DNA of 64,000 nt from CAVQBP01 sp964448105. GTDB taxonomy: Bacteria; Bacteroidota; Ignavibacteria; Ignavibacteriales; Ignavibacteriaceae. How positions within the stretch are numbered: position 1 is the first letter of the stretch; each line of letters starts with the position of its first letter. The stretch spans positions 9,582 through 73,581 of the forward strand of contig CAYUVK010000009.1 of NCBI GenBank assembly GCA_964448105.1, in the 5' to 3' direction. Made by a program: the position numbers and the translations under genes. This document shows, one piece after another, positions 45,548 through 54,841 of this stretch. The notes below the pieces were generated by a model. It ran no database searches, was not told the origin of the DNA, and saw only the letters and a program-made list of their open reading frames with translations.

Positions 45548-47344
45548 CTAACGCAAAAGGATCATTTTCTTTGTCTGAATAAAACTTCCTGCTTGAATCT
45601 TATAGAAATATACTCCGCTTGCAAGCGACTCCGCATTAAACTGTATCTGATAACTTCCTGCGGTCTTTTCTTCATTAACTAATGATGTAACTTCCCTGCC
45701 AAGAATATCGTAAATTTTCAGAGTTACAAAAGAAGCTTGCGGTATAGAAAATTCTATAGTAGTTGAAGGATTAAACGGGTTCGGGTAATTCTGGTAAAGA
45801 GTAAAGCTTTCAGGGATATTTTTATTTTGGAAATCATCTACTCCGGTAACAGTTATATTATACTTATCAGTAAGATATTTCTCTATTGATAACCGGTCCG
45901 GATCAGAAAGAACGGTATCATAGACTATTATTTCAGCTATATCGCATTTTGCTAGGACTCTCCCCAAATCCGGAAAATTATCAGTTGATCCAACTCCTCC
46001 CCCTGAAGCCGTGGAATCACCAAGTGGAACGGAAATAGAAATATTAGCTCCGGAAGCTGACGAAGGAGCAGAAACTCCATTCCACCTTAAGGTTGTATTT
46101 GATACTGTTCTGTCTCGGACAATATTAATGTTTCTCCATTCATTGTATTTCGCAATATTCTGACCGGTAAATACCACATAATCATTATGATCTTCGGTAC
46201 CAACAATAATATCATTGTCGCCATTATCCATGCCCCGCATTTTAACGGCAAAGTGTTCATTGGCCACAAAAGGACCGCTGGGACCTAATGATAGTACAAA
46301 TCCAGGGGGATTAGATCCTGAGGCACCGGATCTATTGTTGAAAACCATGAAAAGACTAATCTGACTCATTTTTTTTGAACCTGTAAATCCTAACCTGTCA
46401 TTTACTCCGTCAAAACTTATTACGGGTTTATTATTTATTACATTATTTACCAACACAGGCTGACGGCTTGTATCTGTCTCAATTGCATCATTTCCGTTAC
46501 CGCTTTGATCCATCCATCTGCTTACTTTAGAACCATTAAAAACTAAACCAGTATCAGCTCTAAGCCAAAGCTGTAATCTGGTAATAGGCATGCCCGAAGG
46601 TGCAGCAGCATCATGCCAAACCAAATCTGTTATTTCAAAATTGTAAACATGATTAGCCGAATCATAATCTATCTTATAAGTTTTAGGATAATATCCTTCT
46701 TTTTGGAATTCTGCAGGCTGCTTTATGCTTCCTGTAAAATGTGGATGAGTTTCCAGGTAAGTTTTTGTAAACATAGGTTCGTAGAAGCTAAACTTACCTT
46801 TTGCATATCCATAAATAAATGTTTTATCAAAAACATGTCCATGAAACTCCGGTGCCGTTGTATCAGTCCAGTGAGTTCCCATTTGAGGAACACCCGTTGG
46901 ATCTGATACATAATCAGGTGGAACAAATCGGGGTTCTACTTTAATTGGATCAGGGCCGCCAGGTATTGCCAGGCGTTCTTGCTTATTAATTATATAAAAG
47001 TGAAGATCGAAATGAGGTAAAGTATAAATACCTGCAGGCGGGTGTCCCATTGGATTCCAATCAAATAATATATGATTGAATAATGTATCTGAGGCGTTTT
47101 TAGGTAAATTTAAATGAATCATAGTCCCGATTGCTGGAAGGTTCGTTAAAACATCTTCAGTTAGAGTAAACCCAATGCTTTGGGGATTATTAACAGAATC
47201 TGTTTTTATCCACGCTTTTATTGTACCGTTCCCTAAGGATGCAGAATCACCATAACTTATCTCCTGAGAGTATAAAGAGACAGAACCGAATAAAAATATT
47301 GTTATTAACATTATTGACAGTTTCGAATAAAAAAACTTTTTCAT
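45548..47344 (-). CDS. T9SS cargo with DUF5602-like and LamG-like domains
   Basis: This 598-residue protein has a signal peptide (MLITIFLFGSVSLYSQ). The N-terminal ~250 residues hold a module with FDWNPMGHPPAGIYTLPHFDLHFYII, resembling DUF5602/TTHB210-like domains. A LamG-like region with LQLWLRADTGLVFNGSKVSRWMDQSGNGNDA begins near residue 260. The C-terminus is a T9SS tail (YQNYPNPFNPSTTI to TKKMILLR). It should be a secreted surface protein. It is the gene directly downstream of the hybrid regulator on the same strand and may be its target. Confidence 0.85.
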   Translation of the reverse strand: MKKFFYSKLSIMLITIFLFGSVSLYSQEISYGDSASLGNGTIKAWIKTDSVNNPQSIGFTLTEDVLTNLPAIGTMIHLNLPKNASDTLFNHILFDWNPMGHPPAGIYTLPHFDLHFYIINKQERLAIPGGPDPIKVEPRFVPPDYVSDPTGVPQMGTHWTDTTAPEFHGHVFDKTFIYGYAKGKFSFYEPMFTKTYLETHPHFTGSIKQPAEFQKEGYYPKTYKIDYDSANHVYNFEITDLVWHDAAAPSGMPITRLQLWLRADTGLVFNGSKVSRWMDQSGNGNDAIETDTSRQPVLVNNVINNKPVISFDGVNDRLGFTGSKKMSQISLFMVFNNRSGASGSNPPGFVLSLGPSGPFVANEHFAVKMRGMDNGDNDIIVGTEDHNDYVVFTGQNIAKYNEWRNINIVRDRTVSNTTLRWNGVSAPSSASGANISISVPLGDSTASGGGVGSTDNFPDLGRVLAKCDIAEIIVYDTVLSDPDRLSIEKYLTDKYNITVTGVDDFQNKNIPESFTLYQNYPNPFNPSTTIEFSIPQASFVTLKIYDILGREVTSLVNEEKTAGSYQIQFNAESLASGVYFYKIQAGSFIQTKKMILLR

Positions 47345-47520
47345 AATGCTCTCCTTTCCTTTTTAATTTTCTTCGACAAATAAACGAAATCAAAACAAGG
47401 GGAGCATATTATTATTGTGCCTTTTACTTATACTATTGTTCCATTTATATAAATTATAGCACATGTTACAATAGTCTAATTAACTTAATATGATCTTTTC
47501 CTTACTCTTTCTGTATAATT

Positions 47521-47555
47521 ATAAGATTAGGATTACGAGTAAGATTAAGATTTCC
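47521..47555. repeat. GATTAGGATTA-type dispersed repeat
   Basis: The words GATTAGGATTACGAGTAAGA and TTAAGATTTCCG repeat, in reverse orientation, those at 42201-42275. The element lies between the regulator stop and the LamG-like gene (273-base gap). No gene is seen in the gap. Confidence 0.5.
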
Positions 47556-47617
47556 GAATAAGTTCAGTTACGAACCTGAAAGTATATGTTTGTGTAATCC
47601 TTATGGTGTGGAATCAA

Positions 47618-50600
47618 TTAAACAATAGCACTTGGCGGATAACCAAACTCTTCCTTAAAACACTTGGTAAAATAGGCAGGACTTGAAAATCCAACAGAAT
47701 AAGCTATTTCGGAAATATTTCCTTTCTGATTTTCTATCATCTTTTTGGCATTTGCTAATTTTACAGATCTTATATAGATACTGGCAGATTTCCCTGTTAA
47801 TGCTTTCAATTTTCTGTGCAATTGAGTTCTGCTCATTGCCACTTCGCTGCAAAAATCTTCAATATTAAAATCTTCTTCCGAAATATGTTTCTCGATTATA
47901 TCCATAACTTTAAACATAAACTTTTCATCAACGCTGCTTAATTTTTTCTCTTCGGCTTTGGGTGTTTTGTTTTCTATTCTACTGAATTTTTCCTGAAGCT
48001 TCTTTCTTATTTTTATTAAATTTTCTATCCTTATTTGCAATTCTTTTATATCGAATGGTTTTGTAAGATAATCATCAGCGCCCGTTTGCAGACCTTCAAG
48101 TTTATTCTCCTGACCCGATCGTGCTGTTAATATTATTATAGGTATATGACTGGTTTTTTCATCATTCTTTAGAATTTTGGTCATTTCATTCCCGTCCATC
48201 TTCGGCATCATCATATCACTTATTATTAAATCTGGAATGATTTTTACCGCTTTTCTTAATCCCTGTTCACCATTGACAGCTTCCTCAATTATATAGCTGC
48301 TGTCCAGCGATTCTTTAATATACTCACGCATATCATAGTTATCTTCAACAATAAGGATAATCGTCTTATCATCTTTTAAATAACTTAGTTCAGAATTTTC
48401 AATTAGATCTTCATTAGTATTTTTTGAAAGGAGATATTTTTTCTCGTCAATAAGCATTTCAGGTTTATCTTGTTTTTCTTTTGTTGATACCTCATCATCT
48501 TTTAAATGATCTTTACCCAGCGGGAGTGAAATTGTAAATTCCGTCCACTGACCTAATTCGCTTTCAACGCTAATATTTCCATGATGAAGTTCAACTAATT
48601 CTTTTGTTAATGCTAACCCGATACCCGTTCCTTCATATTCTCTATTAATTGAAGAATCAACCTGGTAAAATCTGTCAAATAGTTTTGGAATTTCTTCATG
48701 TGAAATTCCTATTCCGGTATCTCTAATTTTTATCTCAACATTATTCTCGTTTTCAATTATACTAACTGTAATAGTTCCATCCGTCTGGGTAAACTTAAAC
48801 GAATTTGAAAGAATATTTGATAATATTTTTATCATTTTTTCTTTGTCGAAATAAGATTCAATATATTCTTTACTGGGTATTATTTTTAAGCTGATATCTT
48901 TCTCTTCCGATAGAGATTCAAATGATAGTGCAATTCCTTTTACAAAAGAAACAATATTATTTTTTGAAGCTTCAAGCTTTAATTTCCCCGCTTCCAGCTT
49001 TGAAAGATCGAGCAGCTGGTTTACTAATTGTAAAAGACGTTTTGAATTCCTTCTTATTATCCCGGAATCTTTAATTATATTATTAGAAGTTTGAGAATTA
49101 ATTTTTTCAGCCGGTCCAAGAATTAATGTTAAGGGTGTTCTAAACTCATGTGAAATATTAGCAAAGAACCTAGATTTCATCTTATCGGTTTCTTCTTTTT
49201 CTTTAAAAACCGCTTCATCCATCTTGATTTTATCTTTTAATTTTACTCTATTCAGTTCATATCGTCTTAAACCGTATAAAGTAAGAATGAATACTAATCC
49301 GTAAGAAATATAAGCCCAGTTTGTTTTCCACCAGGGGGGTAATATAATTATTAAAATTGAGGTTCCTGCTTCATTCCAGATGCCGTCATTGTTTGAACCC
49401 TTAACTCTAAATGTATATGTACCCGGAGCTAAATTTGGATATGATGTATAATGTCTTGAACCGGAATAAATCCAGTCTTTATCAACTCCTTCCATTTTGT
49501 AAGTATATTGGTTTCTTTCAGGAGTTATATAACTTAATGCTGCAAATTCAAAAGACAAAAAGTTTTTATTATAAGATAATTTTATTTCTTTCCCGAAATG
49601 AATAGATTTATCAAATATTCTAAAGGATGTTATAACAATTGGAGGTATATAAGGATTTTCTTTTATACTATCGGGGTTGAAGCGTGTAATTCCGCCGGGT
49701 CCTCCAAAATAAATCTCTCCGTTTTCTGTTTCACAGCCGGTAAAATAAAATCTGTTACTCGTAAAGCCATATGTAATATCGTAATTTTTTATTTTCCCGG
49801 TTTCAGGATTTAATTTTGAAATACCTTTATTTGTGCTGAACCATAAATTTCCATGAGCATCTCCTTCAATTGCAAATATCAGATTATTTGGCAGGCCCTC
49901 CATTTCGGTATAATGAATGAATGAATTAGTTGAACGAATATATTTATTCAACCCGATATTTGTTCCAAACCAAACATCTCTTTTCTTATCTTCATAAATT
50001 GCCGTAATTAAACTACCTGAAATGTTTTGAGGATTATTTATATCGGATTTAAATAGGACAAATTTTTTTTGAGATATATTATACCGGATCAAACCGGCAT
50101 CTTTTGTCCCTGCCCAGAGCAGTCCAAAAGAATCTTTATATATACATTTAATTGAAGTGTTGATGGATTTAAGTAATGAAATTGATTTACTTTGTTTATT
50201 AATAAAGAAAATACCGCCTTCAAGCGTTCCTACCCATACAGTATCATTTGAAGGGGGAGTATAAATGCAATAGACTTGTTGACTAAATTCTTTTCCCGAG
50301 GGATATTTTATCCGGGTAATTTGTCCATTTCTTTCCTTCAAGTAAATCCCGCCGGTATTTAATTTTATCCATATATTTCCCTTTTTGTCTTCTGCGATAT
50401 AATTCATTCCTGTTTTGTAACTGTTAAATTGCGGCAAAAAAGAATTGATTTCAGGATCAAATTTTAATATTTCACCATTACCTGTTTGGACCCATAATTT
50501 CCCGTTATTGCTGTTTATAACAGATGCACCCGTTCCAAAAGATTTATCCCATGAATTTTCAATATTATTATATTGTTTGAATGGAAATTCTTTCCGGTTA

Positions 50601-51754
50601 ATTTTATTTAATCCGTTAAATGAGGTTATCCAGATTGTCCCTGAACGTTCACAACAAATTGCCAGGATCATATCAATGCTTAAACTTCCCGGGTCATAAT
50701 CATTATGGTAATAATGAATAAATTTGTTTGACTGCTTATTAAATGTACTAAGCCCATTATATTTTGTACCAATCCAATAAATGCCATCATGATCCTCACC
50801 TATAGATTCAATATTATCACTAGTCAGACTGTTTAAGCATTCCGTATCTTTTAAATTATGTTTATAAGTTGTATATGATCCATCTCTGGGATTCACTTCG
50901 ATTAATCCTTCACCATTAGTACATAACCAGATCGAACCCAAATTATCCTCGTAGATGGAATTTATTTGATAAGGTAGGGAATACTCAATTGCATTATCCC
51001 ACCCAATATTTATAGATCCAATTTGATTTTTGGGATCATGCCAGCAGTGGATAAATTTCCCTGTTTTTCTATCAAGTTTATCAAGTCCGTTGCCTGTACC
51101 AATCCAGAGCGTACCTTCTTTATCCACTAATAGTGCATGGATATAATTGTTGCTTAAACTACCGGTATCGGTGCTGTCATGTTTAAAAGTTGTAAACTTC
51201 ATGGTGGTTTTATCAAATTTATTTAAACCATCTCCTGTTCCTACCCAGAGTATACCGGAAGTATCTTCACATATAGAAAGAATATAGCTGCTGAAATTAA
51301 TTCCGGTTCTAGTAGGAGGCAAAACAAAATGGGAAAAGTTACCGGTGGTAGGATCCAACATATCTAGGCCAAGTGATGTGCCAATCCATATATTGCCATC
51401 CTTACCTTCACAAAGTGCCTGCACGGAACCGCTGTTAATACTATTTGGATTTCCAGGTTCATATTTATACGAAGTAAAACCATTACCATCATAACGGTCT
51501 ACACCATTATAAGTCCCAAACCATAAATAGCCTGCTCTATCCTGGATCATACAAGGGGCAATATATGAATTCATTCCCTGATCGGGATTTAAGTGCTCGA
51601 AAGTTTTTCTTTTAGAATTCTGAGAAATACCATTATTAGCTGTAATAAAGAAGATCAATAATGTAAAATAAAAGAATTCAATGGGCGGAAATAATTTTTG
51701 AGTCTTTTTAGATGTCAAGTACCAACTTCTTTTAATCCAGTCACTAAATTTCAT
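47618..51754 (-). CDS. Hybrid two-component system regulator (propeller, kinase, receiver, AraC)
   Basis: This 1378-residue protein is a complete hybrid two-component (HTCS) regulator. A hydrophobic N-terminal segment (FFYFTLLIFFITANN) leads into two seven-bladed Reg_prop propellers (repeats such as GLWFGTYNGVDRYDG and GTLWIGTGNGLDKLD, about 40-740). A Y_Y_Y domain (YTYKMEGVDKDWIYSGSRHYTSYPNLAPG) and a membrane helix (about 820) follow. Next are HisKA with H869 in SHEFRTPL, a HATPase, a receiver with phospho-acceptor D1180 in ISDMMMPKMDG, and a C-terminal AraC HTH. HTCS proteins sense glycan fragments and control nearby genes in one polypeptide. The trigger is unknown. It is transcribed alone on the minus strand, ahead of a secreted-protein cluster. 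Confidence 0.95.
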   Translation of the reverse strand: MKFSDWIKRSWYLTSKKTQKLFPPIEFFYFTLLIFFITANNGISQNSKRKTFEHLNPDQGMNSYIAPCMIQDRAGYLWFGTYNGVDRYDGNGFTSYKYEPGNPNSINSGSVQALCEGKDGNIWIGTSLGLDMLDPTTGNFSHFVLPPTRTGINFSSYILSICEDTSGILWVGTGDGLNKFDKTTMKFTTFKHDSTDTGSLSNNYIHALLVDKEGTLWIGTGNGLDKLDRKTGKFIHCWHDPKNQIGSINIGWDNAIEYSLPYQINSIYEDNLGSIWLCTNGEGLIEVNPRDGSYTTYKHNLKDTECLNSLTSDNIESIGEDHDGIYWIGTKYNGLSTFNKQSNKFIHYYHNDYDPGSLSIDMILAICCERSGTIWITSFNGLNKINRKEFPFKQYNNIENSWDKSFGTGASVINSNNGKLWVQTGNGEILKFDPEINSFLPQFNSYKTGMNYIAEDKKGNIWIKLNTGGIYLKERNGQITRIKYPSGKEFSQQVYCIYTPPSNDTVWVGTLEGGIFFINKQSKSISLLKSINTSIKCIYKDSFGLLWAGTKDAGLIRYNISQKKFVLFKSDINNPQNISGSLITAIYEDKKRDVWFGTNIGLNKYIRSTNSFIHYTEMEGLPNNLIFAIEGDAHGNLWFSTNKGISKLNPETGKIKNYDITYGFTSNRFYFTGCETENGEIYFGGPGGITRFNPDSIKENPYIPPIVITSFRIFDKSIHFGKEIKLSYNKNFLSFEFAALSYITPERNQYTYKMEGVDKDWIYSGSRHYTSYPNLAPGTYTFRVKGSNNDGIWNEAGTSILIIILPPWWKTNWAYISYGLVFILTLYGLRRYELNRVKLKDKIKMDEAVFKEKEETDKMKSRFFANISHEFRTPLTLILGPAEKINSQTSNNIIKDSGIIRRNSKRLLQLVNQLLDLSKLEAGKLKLEASKNNIVSFVKGIALSFESLSEEKDISLKIIPSKEYIESYFDKEKMIKILSNILSNSFKFTQTDGTITVSIIENENNVEIKIRDTGIGISHEEIPKLFDRFYQVDSSINREYEGTGIGLALTKELVELHHGNISVESELGQWTEFTISLPLGKDHLKDDEVSTKEKQDKPEMLIDEKKYLLSKNTNEDLIENSELSYLKDDKTIILIVEDNYDMREYIKESLDSSYIIEEAVNGEQGLRKAVKIIPDLIISDMMMPKMDGNEMTKILKNDEKTSHIPIIILTARSGQENKLEGLQTGADDYLTKPFDIKELQIRIENLIKIRKKLQEKFSRIENKTPKAEEKKLSSVDEKFMFKVMDIIEKHISEEDFNIEDFCSEVAMSRTQLHRKLKALTGKSASIYIRSVKLANAKKMIENQKGNISEIAYSVGFSSPAYFTKCFKEEFGYPPSAIV

Positions 51755-52116
51755 TTTAAAATACTTCCTTACAAACCTAAATGATCAAACATCCTGATTG
51801 ATAGAGTTCATAAATTTAATAATGGATTAAGATTATAAATTTTCTGGACTTAAATTAAAGAGAAGAAATTAAGACGTTTGATAAAATATAAGTAGAAAAA
51901 AAATTATTTGTCAAGAGGATAAATATTAAAAACCTACCTGTGTGATTTTGAGGAAATTTAACTTAAGATTACTATCGCTTTTGTAACATATATTTTAGCT
52001 AACCTGTGTCTTTCCTAAGTATAACCATCTTTGTTTATTTATAAATTTATGGGCAGAACAGGGACGCAAATTTTGCCTCCACTACCGGGATTAGACACAA
52101 AAAAGGCAAAAACAAA
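51755..52116. other. Intergenic region with a degraded palindrome
   Basis: The 362 bases between the regulator start and the M1 pseudogene stop hold no gene that I can see. They are A/T-rich and contain the probable regulator promoter and one degraded palindrome near 52060-52086 (GGGACGCAAA with TTTTGC-CTCC and a CTAC end). The flanks of this copy also resemble those of the 43051 copy. Confidence 0.55.
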
Positions 52117-53846
52117 TTATTTTAGAATGATAAACTTCTTTGTACTTACAAAATTGCCCGCAGTTATTCTGTAAAAATATACTCCCGATGCAAGATTAAC
52201 TGCATTTAATTTAACCTCATATATTCCTGCAGGTTTTTCTTCATTAATTAATGATGTCATTTCTCTTCCGAGAATATCATAAACCTTCAATGTTACAAAA
52301 GATGCTTTAGGTATTGAGTACTTTATAGTTGTTGAAGGATTAAACGGATTCGGATAGTTCTGCTCCAAGCTAAATTCTAACGGGAGTTTTTTATTTGGAT
52401 CAACTGATACTAATGAAGTTGAAGCGGTTTTGAGAACAATATTGTCATCAGGATCAAATATTACCGACGCCGGTTTTTTATTAAAATTAAACGAGTATTG
52501 TTGATTGTTCATATCATTCATCACTGATATACGAGAATCACTCCCGTTTAAAAAAACAATCTGCAATCCAACAGGCATTCTGAAGAAAACTGTGTTGGTT
52601 TGTGTCTGAGTAATATTATAATTAAGGGTCCACACCGGATTATTATCAGTAATTTCATAAGTATTTTCATAAACGGGATAGTTTGGATTGTAAATCCATT
52701 GGTTAAAAAACCATGAATAATCTTTTCCTGTTACATCATTAATCTTGTTTATAAATTGAGCTGTTGATGCATTTTTATATTTGAATTCATTATCAGTAGC
52801 ATAAGATTTCAAAACTTTAAAGAATAATGAGTCTCCAAGAATATATCTTAACATATGAAGAACACAAGATCCTTTTTCATATGTGATGAAATAGTTGAAA
52901 AGAACACCAACCGACGGTGTAATAATTGCCCATGAAGAATCATATAGATTATTCAAAGTAGCAAACCCGGTCTTTTCAAAAGGGTAAATACCGAATAAAT
53001 CAGAATAATGAGATATCATTGGAATTATGATAGTTTCTACATGTTTTAAATTCGCTATACTTTCACCTTCGTTCCAATAAAAGCGGATAGGGATTGAATC
53101 ATTCTGCAATGATGAATTATGCCAATAAATTATATCTAGATTATAATTTACTTTACCTGTAATTACCATCAAATAAGTTGCAACGGGATCCCGGCTAATC
53201 CAATGATAGTAAATTGTATCGGCAGACAATGTAGAATCTGCCAGTCTTCCATTAGAACCTAGCTTTACTGTAGATGGAACTTTTGCAGTTAAATCAAAAG
53301 TTGCTTTATCGGAAGGATGATCGACGCAGGGGATCCATTTACGTGCTCCTTCTGGTTCCGCATCGGTAAAAACAAAACCGCCTTGCACATAAAATGCATT
53401 ATCATTTACGTTGAGGTGATGATAATAAACTTTAACATTAACAGTATCGCCCGGGTTATATGTTTTATTTAGCTCTATCTTTAAAATGTTATCAATATGC
53501 GTAAAAGATGTTCCCGATAGAGAAACAGAATCGATCATTAGTGAAGTATTAACGGCATCAAGGTGAAAGGAATTTAATACCGAATCCGCAAGAAAAGTTA
53601 CGGTTTCAACAGCGCTATAAGTTTTAGGATAGGGGGTATAAAATTATCATATAAATTTATTTTAAGCTTATAATTTAGGATGTTAAAAGGATTATGCGGT
53701 GTGATTAGCGGCTGCACTAAGGGAATATTTTTTTCATTTTTAGCTTCCCAAAATTTATTAGCATTATTTAGTGACTGAGCTTTAATACTTGATATAGCCA
53801 AAATAGAAATAAATAGACATAAAAATTGCAAATGTTTTGAGTTCAT
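52117..53846 (-). pseudogene. M1-type peptidase gene, frameshifted and lacking the zinc site
   Basis: The N-terminal piece (53846-53598) starts with a signal peptide and reads NILNYKLKINLYDNFIPP. Adding one base in the run of five C at 53632-53636 joins it to YPKTYSAVETVTFLADSV and then the large frame (53538-52117). M1 features follow, such as EGARKWIPCVDHPSDKATFDL and YEKGSCVLHMLRYILGD. Between FEKTGFATLNN and LYDSSWAIITPS (near 52945-52965) the usual HExxH and downstream E segment is absent, so roughly 110 residues were lost. A T9SS tail (YPNPFNPSTTI to STKKFIILK) remains. A frameshift and an active-site deletion make it inactive. Confidence 0.88.
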
Positions 53847-54092
53847 ATTGATAGACCGGAGTTCCTATGAAGAATAATTTAAATAGTACTTTAATTTATG
53901 GTATAAATATTATAGTATAATATTAATGCTAAAAGGGTCTATTTCTATTGCAGCAAAACACAATTAAAGTTTTTTCTCCTAAAAATATTTATCCATCTAT
54001 TGGGAGGTATAATCTACCCTTTTAAACTTTTATTTTATCAGACCATGTTCTTCCAAATCTTTTTCAATTAAACTATGTTTTTAGTATAGAAT

Positions 54093-54121
54093 GTAGCGGA
54101 CGCAAATTTTGCGTCCACTAC
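54093..54121. repeat. Palindrome GTAGCGGACGCAAA/TTTTGCGTCCACTAC inside a T9SS-tail remnant
   Basis: The arms GTAGCGGACGCAAA and TTTTGCGTCCACTAC are complementary with one mismatch. On the minus strand the preceding sequence codes LYDILGRE of a T9SS tail, and the palindrome begins within two or three codons of it. The normal tail continuation (VTSLVNEE) is missing. Confidence 0.8.
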
Positions 54122-54290
54122 AGTATCTTTCTTCTCTCCCGAGAATATCATAAAGCTTAAATGTAACATATGAAGCTTTAGGTATAGAATATTTAACAGC
54201 TGCCGGTGGATTAATGGATTCGGATATAGGAATGCCTCCAACTTTTGAGACATTCACTCCTTTAACTTTTATATTATAATAAGTTTTGTC
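54093..54290 (-). pseudogene. T9SS tail remnant with frameshift, interrupted by a palindrome
   Basis: Minus-strand DNA from 54290 to 54122 codes, in two frames, YNIKVKGVNVSK, then EAFLYPNP and PAAVKYSIPKASYVTFKLYDILGRE. One T is missing in the run that would give YPNPFNPPAAV (CCATTAATCC instead of CCATTTAATCC), so the frame shifts. After ILGREE the palindrome at 54093-54121 follows instead of tail sequence. The remnant sits just after the thioredoxin-like gene and may be a lost C-terminal extension of it or of another cargo gene. Confidence 0.75.
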
Positions 54291-54294
54291 CCCG

Positions 54295-54828
54295 CTAGCT
54301 ATGAGATTTTAAAATTTTTAACATATCTTTTTCAAGAGTATCTTGGGGCGATTCAACTATTCTTCCAAGTTCGTTCGCATCTTTATAAAAAATAATAGTA
54401 GGCACAAGATCTATTTTAAGACCGGCTATTTCATTACCTTCCGTATGCTTATCTTCATCAACACATATAATTTCTACTTTATCGGAAGGATAATTTACTG
54501 CATCAAGAATTTTAAAGAACCTCGGGACTTCCCTCCTGCTATCGCTGCACCATGTCCCCATAACAAGCTTTATATTTACATTTTGCAAACCATCCTTTAT
54601 TTTACTCAATAAAGTTGAATCAACATTATATAAATCGTATTCGGACATCCACCACCATGAAAAGCTTGTGTCCTTAAAAGCTTCCCTTGAACATAATCCG
54701 ATAAGCATCGGCATTCCGGATACAGTATCTTTTACGATTTTATTTGTTTGTCCGGCTGCTATGTTTATATCTTGAGCCCGTGAAAAGATATTAATTACCA
54801 AAACAATAAAAATAATTTTCTTCACCAT
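54295..54828 (-). CDS. Exported thioredoxin-like protein (WCSDS)
   Basis: This 177-residue protein has a signal peptide (IIFIVLVINIFSRAQ) and a thioredoxin fold. The active site reads GTWCSDSRREVPRFF (C94), with one cysteine only. A cis-proline loop follows (IDLVPTIIFYK). It is related in motif to the WCGDS protein at 8022. It is likely periplasmic. Right after its stop the T9SS-tail remnant begins, so the original protein may have been longer. NAD kinase lies 13 bases upstream on the same strand. Confidence 0.78.
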   Translation of the reverse strand: MVKKIIFIVLVINIFSRAQDINIAAGQTNKIVKDTVSGMPMLIGLCSREAFKDTSFSWWWMSEYDLYNVDSTLLSKIKDGLQNVNIKLVMGTWCSDSRREVPRFFKILDAVNYPSDKVEIICVDEDKHTEGNEIAGLKIDLVPTIIFYKDANELGRIVESPQDTLEKDMLKILKSHS

Positions 54829-54841
54829 AATTGATTTCCTA

